A stretch of 64,000 nt of DNA from Verticillium longisporum (GCA_019188255.1 JAETXT010000002.1:2542001-2606000), one strand, 5' to 3'; counted from the stretch's first letter, positions 52,219-63,502 are shown. Notes: generated from the sequence alone by a model not told the origin. A program made the numbers and translations.

Positions 52219-54888
52219 ATGGCTCCTTCCCGATCCCACTCATCGTCGCGGCCTCCAATTTCTTCCTCCCGACGCAAGCAACGAGGCCCGGCTCTCTCGA
52301 TGAACCTCTTTCGCATACCCAAAGATCAAAAAGAACTTTTGGAGCGGCCAGATGCTTGGGCGGAAAGCTCTGCGAGCAGCAACCTCGGTTTGGTCAACAT
52401 CCCTCCCCATGCGCTGGAATCTCTAAGGTACTTCGAATCTTCCAGGGTCCTGCCACCTGGGGCGCAAAAGCCACTATCGTCAGGCGCTTCGGCACCAAAG
52501 AGCACAGCCGAAGCCAACAAGGTTGGGGGTGGGTCAACAAAAGAGCCCGACATCGATGAGGAAGATGGTAGTGAAGCAGAAAGCAACGCATCGGGTGTGT
52601 CCTGGTCACCGAGTCCGCCTCCACCACAGGTTCATAAAGCCCAACAATCTATCGACCTCAGTAACGGCCAGAGCCAGGCCGAATCTTCTGCTAGATCTGT
52701 ACCTCTTCCACCCTCATCACCCTCGTACCGAAGACGGCGGTCCCCGAAACAAAACACGCTTGAAAGACCGGCGGTTGCCAGCAGCGCCTCGAATGAGAAC
52801 CCGCATGCCGTTTTCCAAACGCAGGCGCCGTTGTTCGACATGGAATCTACTTCATCTCCCGTAAAATCTAACAACACAATGCTCGAATCACAAGAAAAGG
52901 CTCAGGTCCAGTCAAGCCCCATTCTGACACGAGCACAGCAGAAACTGCCACCTGCTTCATTCCCACCCAGCAGCCTCGACCATGAAGATGACATGGAAAT
53001 GGAAATACCAGGGGCATTACTCCACGCCACACCTCCAATCAACAAGATATCGGCGCGAATCAACGCGTCCCAAGGCATCGTGCTGGACACGCCGCCTCCA
53101 TGCGGACAAGGCAGTGCCGGCCGGCTAACTTCTGCTTCCACCGGGACACAAGCCAGAAGCGCAAATCCACCCAGACAACGCTGGAAGATCCTTCAATTCA
53201 GTGACGGCCCTGATGTGCCCGCTTCTGCCACGATCAGCGATACACCAGCGACGGTAGCCAGAACACAAATGCCAAAGCGCACTGAGCATGATCACGGGCA
53301 AACTTCATCAGCAGGCATCATTACCTCTACATTTCCGAATACGGAAGTGTTGCAGGTCCATCATCTGCCATCCACTGCCGAGCAAGGTTCATCCGGGATC
53401 CCTACCCCCAAAGTGCCCACTACTGGCTTGTCGTCAACAGCAAACCAAGAAGCTTTTGAAGGAGCGCAAATGGAAACACGTCAACCACATCAAGCCTTGT
53501 CTGCAAGTATTGCGGGCAAACTAGTCAACGACTTTTCAGCACAGCCAACGACTGATCCATTCACTGACGGGCCCGACTTCAGAGAGCGGTTCCTGCTAGA
53601 GCCTCTCGAAACGTTCCAGTCAGCGTATCGGTCGTTTGACGGAAGCCTGGGAGACTTCGTTAGAGCCTGCGTCTCCCTCAAAAGCCTCCGCCGCGAAAGG
53701 AGACTCCCTGTGTTTTTGTACGATGACTTTGTGCGCGTCTTCTGCGACGACTACATCCAGTACGTTTCTGAGACCGACGAATCTCGCCCCATGTATGCCA
53801 TGGAGTGGTACGTCGACAACGTCAGCAAACCGATTTACCAGAAAGGTGTTTTAACCAAGGACAATATCGACCGGGTGCTGAAAATGTATCCCGATGAGTA
53901 CAATGCCATCCGAGAAGCCCTAGGCCTGTCTCGCTCGCACACACCAACGACGAACGCTGGCGATCGATCATTCTTCATGGCTGTCGATCCTCCGGAGCCT
54001 CAATCTTTGGGGCAGCAGCCTATTGACACATCGGCGAAGACCAGCAACGATGTCTCCCCCTCGCCCTTTCCGCGAAGACTTATTTCAGACCGGTCGGCAG
54101 ACTCCGGAACTGAAGCATACGTCTCGGCAAGCGAGAACCCATTGTCTGGAGCTGAAAAAACGCCGGCTCGTGCAAGTCGTGACTGTCGCTCACCTTCCGC
54201 AGACGTTGTGATTATTTCAAGTGTCAAAAAAGCAGAGGCTACGAAGTCCACGCCAAGGCAGCGGGACCGTCGTCGATCGCCGCACACAAAAGCCACACCT
54301 GGACGAAGCAGTCCAGGGTTGATAGCGGCAGCCACCCCATCACAGCAGGCCCGCCATGTCAATGACGGAGGGCCAAGCACGAGCCGATCCAAGGGCAAGG
54401 CGTCCCTCCGATACTCCCTGGATGGGAGAAGCCAGACAAACCCGCCCGTTTCACAGCGCGCAACTCTCTCGCGGCAAAGCCTGCCGCCCCAGAGACACCA
54501 CACGACGACTGTGAGTGGGCTGGATCGAGCCGTGGAGCCACTTCCGACTCATGAAACTCCCGAACGACCACAGACGGCCGTTGCCAAGTCGCGTGCCCTG
54601 CCCCGCAGCTTCTCGTCCCACGGGACAATGGCACGGCCACAGACGCCGCACGCCAATAAACCGGCGGACTCAGCAGCGAGATCCAGAGAGATGCAGGTGG
54701 CGTCCGGATCGCGCCCGTCGAGCAGCCGCCCTTCAGCGTCCCGCCTCCCAACGTTGACTCAGGAGAGCGGGGTTTCGAAACAGAAGAAGCAGTCGGTTCG
54801 AGCCGAGCAGTACCGGCTCAAACTCGAGAAACTGAAGGCTGCCGGGCGTTTGCCAGGCATGGCGGGGTCGTGGGCCAGTCATTCTTGA
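52219..54888 (+). CDS. Unknown fungal protein, 889 residues, one compact domain in a disordered chain
   Basis: I do not recognise the family. It is a single-exon frame from an ATG in good context (tcATGGC). Most of the chain is Ser/Pro/Thr/Gln-rich and likely disordered, with many SP/TP sites. A compact, clearly ordered helical segment of about 120 residues lies at roughly 445-575: FRERFLLEPLETFQSAYRSF, GDFVRACVSLKSLRRERRLP, FLYDDFVRVFCDDYIQYVSE, then KPIYQKGVLTKDNIDRVLKMYPDEYNAIREALG. The C-terminus has a basic helix QKKQSVRAEQYRLKLEKLKAAGRLPGM. An N-terminal PALSMNLFRIPKDQKELLERPD is a second possible short motif. Many phosphorylation-type sites plus one interaction domain suggest a nuclear scaffold (inference only). 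Frame intact, stop TGA. Confidence 0.8.
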   Translation: MAPSRSHSSSRPPISSSRRKQRGPALSMNLFRIPKDQKELLERPDAWAESSASSNLGLVNIPPHALESLRYFESSRVLPPGAQKPLSSGASAPKSTAEANKVGGGSTKEPDIDEEDGSEAESNASGVSWSPSPPPPQVHKAQQSIDLSNGQSQAESSARSVPLPPSSPSYRRRRSPKQNTLERPAVASSASNENPHAVFQTQAPLFDMESTSSPVKSNNTMLESQEKAQVQSSPILTRAQQKLPPASFPPSSLDHEDDMEMEIPGALLHATPPINKISARINASQGIVLDTPPPCGQGSAGRLTSASTGTQARSANPPRQRWKILQFSDGPDVPASATISDTPATVARTQMPKRTEHDHGQTSSAGIITSTFPNTEVLQVHHLPSTAEQGSSGIPTPKVPTTGLSSTANQEAFEGAQMETRQPHQALSASIAGKLVNDFSAQPTTDPFTDGPDFRERFLLEPLETFQSAYRSFDGSLGDFVRACVSLKSLRRERRLPVFLYDDFVRVFCDDYIQYVSETDESRPMYAMEWYVDNVSKPIYQKGVLTKDNIDRVLKMYPDEYNAIREALGLSRSHTPTTNAGDRSFFMAVDPPEPQSLGQQPIDTSAKTSNDVSPSPFPRRLISDRSADSGTEAYVSASENPLSGAEKTPARASRDCRSPSADVVIISSVKKAEATKSTPRQRDRRRSPHTKATPGRSSPGLIAAATPSQQARHVNDGGPSTSRSKGKASLRYSLDGRSQTNPPVSQRATLSRQSLPPQRHHTTTVSGLDRAVEPLPTHETPERPQTAVAKSRALPRSFSSHGTMARPQTPHANKPADSAARSREMQVASGSRPSSSRPSASRLPTLTQESGVSKQKKQSVRAEQYRLKLEKLKAAGRLPGMAGSWASHS

Positions 54889-55640
54889 TGGAATAAGGGA
54901 ACTTGCGGCAGACGTCTGGAATTGCTAGAAACGTTGGGCACACAATTTCTCGATTTTAGTTATGAAGATACCCCTCAGTATGAACTCGGGAGTTTGCTCT
55001 CTTTCATTGGAGACTTGGAAAGCATGCCAACAGAAATCAGCCATTACTCATGACGGACAACCAACTTTTTGCCAGACCCCCCCCCTTCGTGAATCTCCCG
55101 TTCCCACTGCTGCGTGTCCTACTCGGTGGGCGATTCATCGTAAAACCAAAAGCGAATAAGTCTATTTTTTTGCTTTGCCTGGGCAGCCAGTGTAAGTGTA
55201 GCCTGGATCTAGTGCGAGTTGCACAACCTGCTCCCCGAGGAGTCTTTGCAGCGGTTATCTAAGCCCCCGAAAACGTATCTGTTTGCCTTGATCTTACTGC
55301 AGTCTGTGTCTCTGCCAAATTGAACAAGGGTAGGGAGCTCTTTTTGCACAAATTGTCCGTGTCAGAAGTTGAGAAATAGAGAGAGCCAGACAGAAAGAAA
55401 GATGAGAAAGAAAAAGGAGGGTAGATAAGAAGGAGAGAGGGAAAAAAGAAGAGAGGCCCCAAGAAGAGGATATCATAGCCCTGCGCCGTTGTGTCATGTG
55501 CAATTTCGTATTGTTTCGTCATGCCCGATTCCGCCCTCCCAATCACCGCCAATTCCCATGGCGAGAAGGATCCCATGTGTCCTTCATCAACCCAGACTGC
55601 CGTCAAAATCAACGAGTTGCTCTTCCCTTGTTGTGAGAGC
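54889..55640. other. Convergent intergenic region
   Basis: 752 bases between two 3' ends. A purine-rich plus-strand stretch at about 55375-55475 (GAGAAAGAAAAAGGAGG type) is the only striking item. Confidence 0.45.
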
Positions 55641-56422
55641 TCAGGTTTCGGAGGCGGCCTCCTGGGCCTTGGCGGCAGCCTTGGCCCTGTGACGCTCCTC
55701 CTCCTCGGGCGTCAGGGTCTTGAGCTGGAGGGCGTGGATGCCGTTCTCCTGGCCGAGCTCCTCGCGAAGGAGCGCGTAGACCATGCGGTGGCGGGCGGGT
55801 TGCATCTTGGTCTTGAAGGCGTCGGACACGATGACTAGCCTGGAAATCCGTCTGATGTTAGCCGCACGCCGCATGATATTTGCAGTAGGGGTCCAATATG
55901 CAACTAAGGTACTTGGTAAAGGGGGGGAGGGGGGGAAGGGGTCGCTCCTACCTGAAGTGGGTTTCCTTGGATGTGTTCCCCACCATGGCCTTGTGGTGGG
56001 AGTGGAGGTGAGAGTCGTTGTGAATCTCAAGAGTGGCAGGGGAGAAAGCTGCGGTGAGCTGGGAGGTGTGCAAGGTCAGCCCAAGGGGAGGGGAACCCCA
56101 GCTAGCTCGAGACAAGAGTTGGGTGGTTGTGTCGAGCCGTCCGTACCTTGGTGCGGATCGCGTCTTCTAACGGTGTGGTAGTCGTCATGGCGGTTAGGGG
56201 CCTCCCCGCGCTGGTGAAACCGAGGGCGTACCTTCGCAACATTGAGGTCGGGATATGGGCCGGCGTGGTGATTGCGGCAGCGGCGACGGCGAGTCTGCTG
56301 GCCGAGTTGCTGAGGACGGCGACGACGGGGATGGTCTGGGAGACGGCGGAGGTAGCGGCGGTAGCGATAGCGGTAGCAGATCGTGCAGTCCGTCCCAGCA
56401 GAGGAGTGAGGAAGAAACTCAT
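55641..56422 (-). CDS. BOL1: BolA-family protein, probably mitochondrial Bol1
   Basis: BolA proteins work with monothiol glutaredoxins in iron-sulfur cluster transfer. Three exons, 56422-56147, 56058-55952 and 55839-55641, give 193 residues. The BolA fold spans about residues 80-180: PLEDAIRTKLTAAFSPATLEIHNDSHLH, then GNTSKETHFRLVIVSDAF, KMQPARHRMVYALLREEL and IHALQLKTLTPEEE. The conserved invariant His of the R-H-R motif is present, and AIRTKL resembles human BOLA1. The 75 residues before the domain are Arg/Ser/Ala-rich without acids (MSFFLTPLLGRTARSATAIA), fitting a mitochondrial presequence. A second in-frame ATG at 56188 (MTTTTPLED) would give a form without it. Splice phases are consistent. 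The C-terminal tail is Ala/Lys-rich. Confidence 0.9.
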
Positions 56423-57514
56423 AAGAATAATGGTAGAAGGGGGAGGGAAGGGAAAGAAGAAGGGGGGGGGAAGAGGAGGGGGATGGGATGCGTAGGCAAG
56501 GTACGCGAAGAAGAAATATCGAGCACGAGTAGCCAGGTCCAGGTTTCTTGCGCAGCGTGCAAAGGACTAGGAGCTGTGTGTCGGCCTGACAGGAGATCCC
56601 AAGCAAGCGATCCCGCCCTTTCAGAGCTGGAATCGACGGGGTTTACTGGGACGGCAAAGAATTTGCAAGGACGGGTTGACACCGAAAGTTCGGTGTAGGT
56701 GTTGACCGCTGAATGTCGGGGTCGCAGCATGGCGCACAAGGTGCAGATGGTGCCTTGAACGAGGTCCAATCAGCGGGGAAGCACGCGCGCATTGTCCCTT
56801 CCGGTCGGTAGCTGGTGGGGTGCTGGTCCACACGTCATTCCCAGCGTTGTGAGCTCCGATGCCGCCGGTTGGACAACACACCCCTGGTGGGCCTGGTGGA
56901 GGGTGGGCTCCTTGTTTGTTCCACGGCCGCCGTGGGCCAGGCTTGCAGGGCTTGTCAGGGCCGGGGGGCGGAAGGGGCCTCAGTGCGTGTCGTTGAGCTG
57001 GGTTGTGCCAGCGGCAGGCGGGCGGGGGCCTGTGAGTTGGTTCACTTTAGCGGTCTGCGTCCCGGGGAGCTTGCCCGGGCGGTCACTGTTCTGCCGCCGC
57101 ACCTGCAGGTGGGGGCTCGAGCTCTGCTGCCTGCCTGGGGCGGGGAGTTGTCAATTCGGATCACCATGCTGTGCACGGTAGGTAGGTACCTTAGGCAGGT
57201 ACCTTCTGTACGGTGCTCTCTTGCTGCCCGTCTCTCCTCTGGCCTGTTTTCCCCTTGTGCATCTGCTGCCCCTCCACCTCAATTCACCAGCTCCAGCTCA
57301 GCTCCAATACCAGCTCCTCCAGACGTTGCTACGCCCTCGGCTTTCAATTGTAGAGTCCTAATGGCAAAGCGAGGAGCCGACTCGCCCGCCGCCGTCCCAC
57401 CTCGTCGATGCAGCTCAATGCCCGAATAGGGATTCTTCTATCCACTCCTCCCCTGTTGTGATACACTTCCATGCGAATTGGAATTGCATGCTCCATCCCT
57501 CGGTCACCCCCGCC
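56423..57514. promoter_or_regulatory. Divergent region BOL1 / acyl-CoA synthetase
   Basis: 1.1 kb between divergent starts. It contains a GGAAGGGGGG-type purine run at 56440-56490, and TAGGTACC/AGGCAGGTACC words at 57180-57200 resembling the 34161 repeat. No gene is supported. Confidence 0.4.
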
Positions 57515-59473
57515 ATGTTCTCGCCATCAACCTGGACGCATGTCGCGCGGCGGCAATGTCGCCGATTTATCCTCTCGTCCCCTCCTCCCTGTATAATACC
57601 GTTGCGATCCGTCGCCTCTCCACGACGATCAGTCCGAATGGCCTCCACCCTGCCGAAACTCCCCATATTTGAGGCCATCGCAAGCCACGACCCCCATTCG
57701 ACAGCTGTCATCCACTCTTTGTCTGGAAGGAGGTTTCAATACGGCGAGCTCTTGGGAGATGTTCGCAGGACACGCGATGAACTGCAGGCCGCAGCAGGGA
57801 AGCCGGTGCTGGATGGCGAGCGCATTGCTTTCCTTGTAGAGAATAGCTATGACTACGTAGGTAAGATTGCGCAGAACAAGACAAGTACAACACTCCGACA
57901 ATCAAAGACTGACCATGGCGCATTTCCCAGTGACCCTGCTCGCCGCTCTCGCCGCTCGATCGATAGCCGTACCGCTCTCGCCAGCTTTCCCTGCGGCCGA
58001 GCTCCAGTATATCCTCAACCAGAGCGAGGCCTCGCTACTCGTATCATCGGCCAAGTTTTCTGCCAAAGCGCGCGATGTGCTCGCCACCGAACTGGTGTCA
58101 AACCCAGCGCAACTCGAACTGCAAAAGCACATGGGAGGCGCCGCCCACGAGGCAGTCCAGCTGGAAGGCTCCGACCCCGGCGATGCTGGCATGATGCTGT
58201 ATACTTCTGGCACGACAAATAGACCAGTACGGAAACCTACAGACCCATCTCCCGTCTCGCCAGACTAACAAGCCGTAGAAAGGTGTTTTGCTGCCCCAGT
58301 CTGTCCTCACAGCGCAATCGAAGTCTCTGATCGAGGCCTGGGAGTACACCCCCCAGGATCACCTGCTTCACGTCCTCCCTCTCCACCACATCCACGGCAC
58401 CATCAACGCTCTCCTGACGCCCCTCTTTGCCGGCAGCACCATCGAGTTTCTCTTCCCCTTCAACCCTGATGCTGTCTGGAACCGGCTCGCCGCGCCCTTT
58501 ACGAACGCTTCCACGTCCCCCGCGAAGGAAAAGGTCACTTTCTTCACCGTCGTGCCCACCGTCTACTCCCGCCTCCTTTCCTCCCACAAGTCTCTCCCCG
58601 AAGCTCTCGTCGAGCCCACCCGCGAAGCCGTCTCCCCACAGAACATGCGTCTTGCCATCTCCGGCTCCGCCGCCCTGCCGACCCCGGTCAAGGAGGCCTG
58701 GCGCCGCCTTTCGCGTGGCAACGTCTTGCTCGAGCGTTACGGCATGACTGAGGTCGGCATGGCCCTCTCCTGTGGCCTCGCCCCCATTGACCGCGTCGAC
58801 GCCTCCGTCGGCTGGCCGCTCCCTCCGTCGAGGCCCGCCTCGTCGACACCGACACGGGCGCCGTGATTCCCGAGGGCGACCGCGTCGATGCCGAGGGCCG
58901 CGAACGCGTCGGCGAGATCCAGCTGCGCGGACCGACCATTTTCAAGGAATATTGGCGCAACCCTACCGCCACCGCCAAGGAGTTCGTCGCCGACCCCGAC
59001 GGCCGCGGGCCCTGGTTCAAGACGGGCGATGTCGCCGTGCGACGGGCCGTCGAGGGCGCCGGTGTCGGCGCTGCAGACCAGCCCTGGGCAAAGGGGGACA
59101 TGTACTTTATTCAGGGCCGCCAGAGTGCCGACATCATCAAGACGGGCGGCGAGAAGGTCAGCGCCCTCGAAGTCGAGCGTGAGCTGCTAACACTGGACGT
59201 GGTTGCGGAGGCGGCCGTGGTCGCCGTCCCTTCTGGCAAGTGGGGGCAGAAAGTCGGCGCTGTCGTCATCCTTGACAGGAGGCGCTGCCTGAGGGCAAGA
59301 CGTGGTCGCCGATGGACATGAGACGGGCGCTGCGGGGACGACTGGCCAACTACAAGATCCCGCAGGTCCTGAAGGTTGTGGACCACATTCCCAGGAATGC
59401 CATGGGAAAGATTAATAAGAAGGAACTGGTCAACGAGGTGTTTGCGGACCAGTTCAGCGACGATGAGATGTAA
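57515..59473 (+). CDS. ACSF3-like mitochondrial malonyl/methylmalonyl-CoA synthetase; frame broken twice
   Basis: AMP-forming acyl-CoA synthetase of the ANL superfamily; the closest named relative is human ACSF3, which activates malonate and methylmalonate in mitochondria. Exons are 57515-57860, 57931-58226 and 58279-59473. The N-terminus MFSPSTWTHVARRQCRRFIL is a good presequence. Core motifs: the P-loop-like MMLYTSGTTNRPKGVLL, HVLPLHHIHGT, the A5-like LLERYGMTEVGMALS, WFKTGDVAV and the catalytic Lys region NAMGKINKKEL. The frame breaks at the CCC run 58821-58823 (one more C gives GWPLPSVEARLVDTD) and at GG 59278-59279 (one more G gives VVILDREALPEG). With both, exon 3 is exactly 399 codons and the protein is about 612 residues. 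Internal ATGs at 57638 and later could give a cytosolic form. Confidence 0.9.
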
Positions 59474-60000
59474 AAAACAGGTGTAGACCACTCTTGTAAT
59501 AGCATGTAACATGATGTACCAAAACGATAGATATTGCCGTTGTTTCAATAACTCCTCTAAAGTCGCAAGGTTACAGACGCAATTGTGACCGATCTAGGTA
59601 TCTATTGGGATCTCCCCTGCCTATGTACTATCGATCGTGGCCATCTACCACAGCTGAAAAGCTATCTGGTCCAGGGCAACGCCTTGAGCAAGTACAAGGC
59701 AGATCATGCCGAGAGGTGATGAATGTCTCACCCCCGAATCTGCCCTTGATTAAGACCCCATACCGAGGGGGAACGCCATGCCCTCCAATAACTCATCCCG
59801 CCCAAAACGACACAGAATTTTCTTCTTTGCAAATGGCTCTGCAAGGTTCCGCATCCTATCGTGCGGCGACGAGCGGACAAAAGCCTTGCGAGACAAAGAC
59901 AATGATCAGAGTTCGATGACGGGTATGAGAAGAATGCCCCCCGTTCCGCGTCGCAATACTGCAAAAACTTTCATTTCTTACGCTGCCTGCGGCAGCCTCT
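59474..60000. other. Convergent intergenic region
   Basis: 527 bases between the 3' ends of the synthetase and eIF4E genes. No feature seen. Confidence 0.45.
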
Positions 60001-60886
60001 TTAGACGGTGTGCTTGGCCTTGGCACGACTGCTACCACTGTGTGCAGAGTCGGTGTGACCAGAGAACTCGACGGCCTCGTTGGCGGGGAGGTCAAGCAGC
60101 TGCTTGAACTTGGTGCCAATCTCGAGGAGGACCTTCTTGCCCTTCTCGGGGGTGCGGCCCTTGCCGCCGGCCACATCACCGTCGCCACGGCCTGGAATGC
60201 TCTTTCCTATGGTGCGAGTCCAGACGCCGACACGGAAGAAGGCCTTGCGAACGTTGACGACGACACCCATGACCTCGCCATCCTCCTCATCCTCCAGGGT
60301 TTCGCCGATGGCAGCGAGCATGACATGGAGCCACAGGTCGTCAATGGCGACGTTGCGCTTCTCCTTGAACTGGTAGGACCACTTTCCGCCGTGCTTGTTC
60401 TGAGCGTCCTCCCACTCGGGACGGACGCCGGCCTTGAAGAGGTGGTAGTCAGACTTCAGGGCCAGCTCGGAGACGGGCGCAATGTTGTTCTGCAAGAGGT
60501 CAGATATGGTTGGCTGGCCGTGGCCGTGTCAAGAGTATTGCGTACATAGATGCCCCAGAACTCCTCCACGGAATCAAAGGTAATGACCTCCTTGAGCAAA
60601 TCATTCCAGTTGTCGCCCTGCAAGATGTGGTCAGCATATCAGCCAAGACCATGAGAATCATTGATGGAAAACGACGAACCTTGCCGCTGGGTGGCTTGGT
60701 GAACCAGAGAGTCCACTTGTTCTGGAGGGGGTGCTTGACGTTGAAGTTCTCCTTGTCGTGGAAGACAGTCTTGACATCGTCGCTGGAGCTGGTGGCGCCA
60801 GCCTCGGGCTTGTCGCCGCCAGGAGAGACAGGAATAGTGGTCAGGTCGACCTGTTCGTTGGCCGTGGGGTTCTCGACAACAGCCAT
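60001..60886 (-). CDS. eIF4E: Translation initiation factor eIF4E (cap-binding)
   Basis: Binds the mRNA 5' cap and eIF4G. Exons 60886-60680, 60617-60546 and 60489-60001 give 255 residues. The cap-binding core begins at about residue 50 with HPLQNKWTLWFTKPPSGK, followed by FDSVEEFWGIYNNIAPVSEL (the eIF4G-binding Trp region), YHLFKAGVRPEWEDAQNKHGGKW (cap-stacking Trp and Glu) and IDDLWLHVMLAAIGE. The second cap Trp is in FRVGVWTRT. The C-terminal GTKFKQLLDL is typical; a short Ser/Lys-rich tail is added. Exon 2 is just 72 bases. The N-terminal 45 residues are Thr/Ser/Asp-rich and disordered, as usual. Exon phases fit and stop is TAA. No frame damage. Confidence 0.96.
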
Positions 60887-62199
60887 CTTGGGCAGTTTGT
60901 GTGTGATGTCGGTAGAGGGGTGGGATGGGTGCGCGGGCGCCAGATGCGGTCGATACACCTTAGGGAGATGACTTGTCAGATCAACAAGACAGTTTAGATG
61001 TGATGAAGACGGGATCGAAAGTCGAACGGCGGGCCAAGGGATCAGGCAGGTCGTCGAGGTAAGGCTTGCGGTTCGTACGAAGCCTCGAGGAAGTGTCGGT
61101 GGGGTACACCAGGGGTCGTGAGGTGACGTGGAGGAAAGACAGCTGATTCGTTCCTTCCTTATTCGTGAGGTATCCGATTATGCACCAGGCAGTCGGAGTA
61201 CAGGGCCTTGATGGGGGAGGGGGCGAGTTGAGGTAGTTGCGATGACGAGGTTGAGATTGGGGTTTACCGTTTGCGCAGGATGCTGCTTCTCGTCGAGTGG
61301 TCGCGAAAAAAGTGCCCAAGCGGCACGGTGCGGCCAGCCCATGGCCCGCGCACACAGGTGCCCACGACAAGTTGCTTATGTCATGTAGTGGGACCTCCTG
61401 GACTGCCTGTAGAGCCCTGGACATCACTTGCTGGAGATGGATCTGGGGTCGTGGTAATTTCTCCGACAACTCCACCATAACCTTGATATACAGTTTTGCA
61501 TGCCTCCAAGTGCATCGTTGAGATTGTGTTCAATACATGAATGAACAGCTTGTATGTGAAGAAGTTTTGCATGGGATTTCTTCCTTGCTCCGCAGTCATG
61601 CCCACCCTACCTCCGATGGTACCTTCAAACTGGTCTTGATTGACTTATGCTCTTGTGAAATTCGGGGGTCTGAGTCTTGTCTGTCAAGCCCAGATTGTGA
61701 GCCCCGTGAAGAACGACATACTATGGGGCCTAGAAGACTCTATGATCGTGGAATTGACAAGGCTTGAGGAACTACTCACCAAGAGATACATCATTCACCG
61801 GCTTTGTTCGTTGCCTTAGACTCATCCTCAGACCATCGATATCCCTTTTCGTGTGTAATTCTTAAATGAAAGAATGTGTTTACTCGGGTCCAGTCCGACC
61901 AAAGAGCACTCGTGGGAACAAAGAGAACCGCCTTAGGTGCAATGTGAACCTCACTCAGGACAAAGGCTCGGGCCACGCTTCCACGCAGCCATCGTCCATG
62001 AACAGTACACTACAAAGCATATCCTGCCAGAGGTCGAGGTGGAATCTCATAATTAGAAGACCCCCAAGTCAAATTGTGACAGCCCCGTCTGTCTTGAATC
62101 ATCAATCTGAGTGCGATTTACCATCAACGAGAGAATTCCTACCCTACACAACAAGTATCGGCCAGCACGGCAGCACCAAAGAAGAAGCTCAGCATCAAA
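60887..62199. other. Intergenic region upstream of eIF4E and of the 62.2 kb gene
   Basis: 1.3 kb between two divergent starts. Open frames inside show no domain. I see no repeats. Confidence 0.4.
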
Positions 62200-63502
62200 A
62201 TGAGCAACCGGGACCGCGATTCCTTGGGGCAGACTTCCCAGTCTCTTTCCGGTGGTCGGAAAGGAAGCCTCGAGCCTCTGTCATCAGATCGATCTCGCTA
62301 TACAAATCGAGCCCCTGACATCTACAATCTCCATGGCTTCCGCCCTGAACGTCGAGACTTGAAATGGGACATGCCTACGGATAGCTTGGATGATTTCTTC
62401 TTCGAGGATCAATACCTGCTCATGCTCCAGCAAATCTATGCCCTTATGGAAACATCCCTGGTCCTCGGTCCAAGACGTATGCCGTACGAGGTCTCGCCCT
62501 GGTCGATACCGACAGCTGATCGGAGCGACATGACGTTGGAGCAATATACGTCCTTAGTAGCTCAGCCTGACCCGTTATTCAAGTATCCATGGGATACACT
62601 ACTCCTATTCAAGAGGAAAACACAGCATTTCTTGGCAGCAGTGATGAACAAGATGCTACATGAAATGACTTTCAAGTCGCTCCTATTCGGCGCCAGTAAG
62701 GAGCAGATGAAAATCCTGACTGAACAGGACGACACACTTATCAACGAAGAAGGTACTACATGTCATGTCTTGAAGTGGGAGACCAGTATTAATCAGTCTC
62801 GCAGGATTCGGGCGAACACGGTTGCGCACCGAGTATATCAATATGTTTTTGAAAGGCCGAGCACCCCCACTGTTCTGGGAGCAGGTCGACGAGACGGCCA
62901 TTGGCATCACGAGGGCGTTTCTACCGGTCATCGCCTGGATAAGAAAGACAAGGATCGATGAGGTACCCTCCATAGGCGAGATTCACCAGCAGATCCACGG
63001 CATAGTAGCGTTTACAGCGTGGCTCGCTGTGTGCATGCGTCGGTCTGTGTCCATCATCGAATTTGACTGGCCGACACCAGGGGAGTGCGATCTTCCATCA
63101 AGCAATACGGAAAATTTTGACGAATGGGTTTACCGAAAGGGGCTGAAGAGGGTTGAACAGTATTGCCGCAAAAGGGGTTCCCATGAGCCCCGTCGTGCGA
63201 GAGTCATGATCGCCATCGCACCATCGGCGTGGCGGTACACCGTAGCTCCAGACGGATACTGGAAGGTGCGACTCCAACAGAAGCGAGCTGTGTACTACCA
63301 CGGACTACAGGATGACATGGACGAGAAGAAGGAGCACAGAATTGGCTTATCGGAGTGGGCAGCCATGCAAAGGGCGAAGGCCGAGGGGGATGTAAGGTCG
63401 CTTGCGGGGCAGTTTTGGCGATACTTGGGGGCCATGCTTGCAGCACTCTTTCTGGCGTGGGCTATCGTGCATCGTGGGGGCCCTCTACAGGCACTATGGT
63501 GA
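62200..63502 (+). CDS. Unknown fungal protein with C-terminal membrane anchor, 416 residues
   Basis: I do not recognise the family. Exons 62200-62752 and 62805-63502, with a 52-base intron (GTACTA...TCGCAG) that explains the change of frame at about 62800 and keeps a continuous chain (NEEG then FGRTRLRTEYINMFLKGRAP). The N-terminal 60 residues are Ser/Arg-rich. The middle is helical and aromatic-rich: DSLDDFFFEDQYLLMLQQIY, MPYEVSPWSIPTADRSDMT, then IGITRAFLPVIAWIRKTRID and GIVAFTAWLAVCMRRS. A later region has RARVMIAIAPSAWRYTVAPDG and LSEWAAMQRAKAEGDV. A single hydrophobic helix at about residues 392-409 (YLGAMLAALFLAWAIVH) followed by a short tail suggests a tail-anchored membrane protein. 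The ATG at 62200 sits in a good context (caaaATGA). Stop is TGA. Confidence 0.78.

Noticed and set aside
62753..62804. Apparent frameshift in the 62.2 kb gene
   Set aside because: A 52-base GT-AG intron with good borders restores the frame, so it is not one of the sequence errors.
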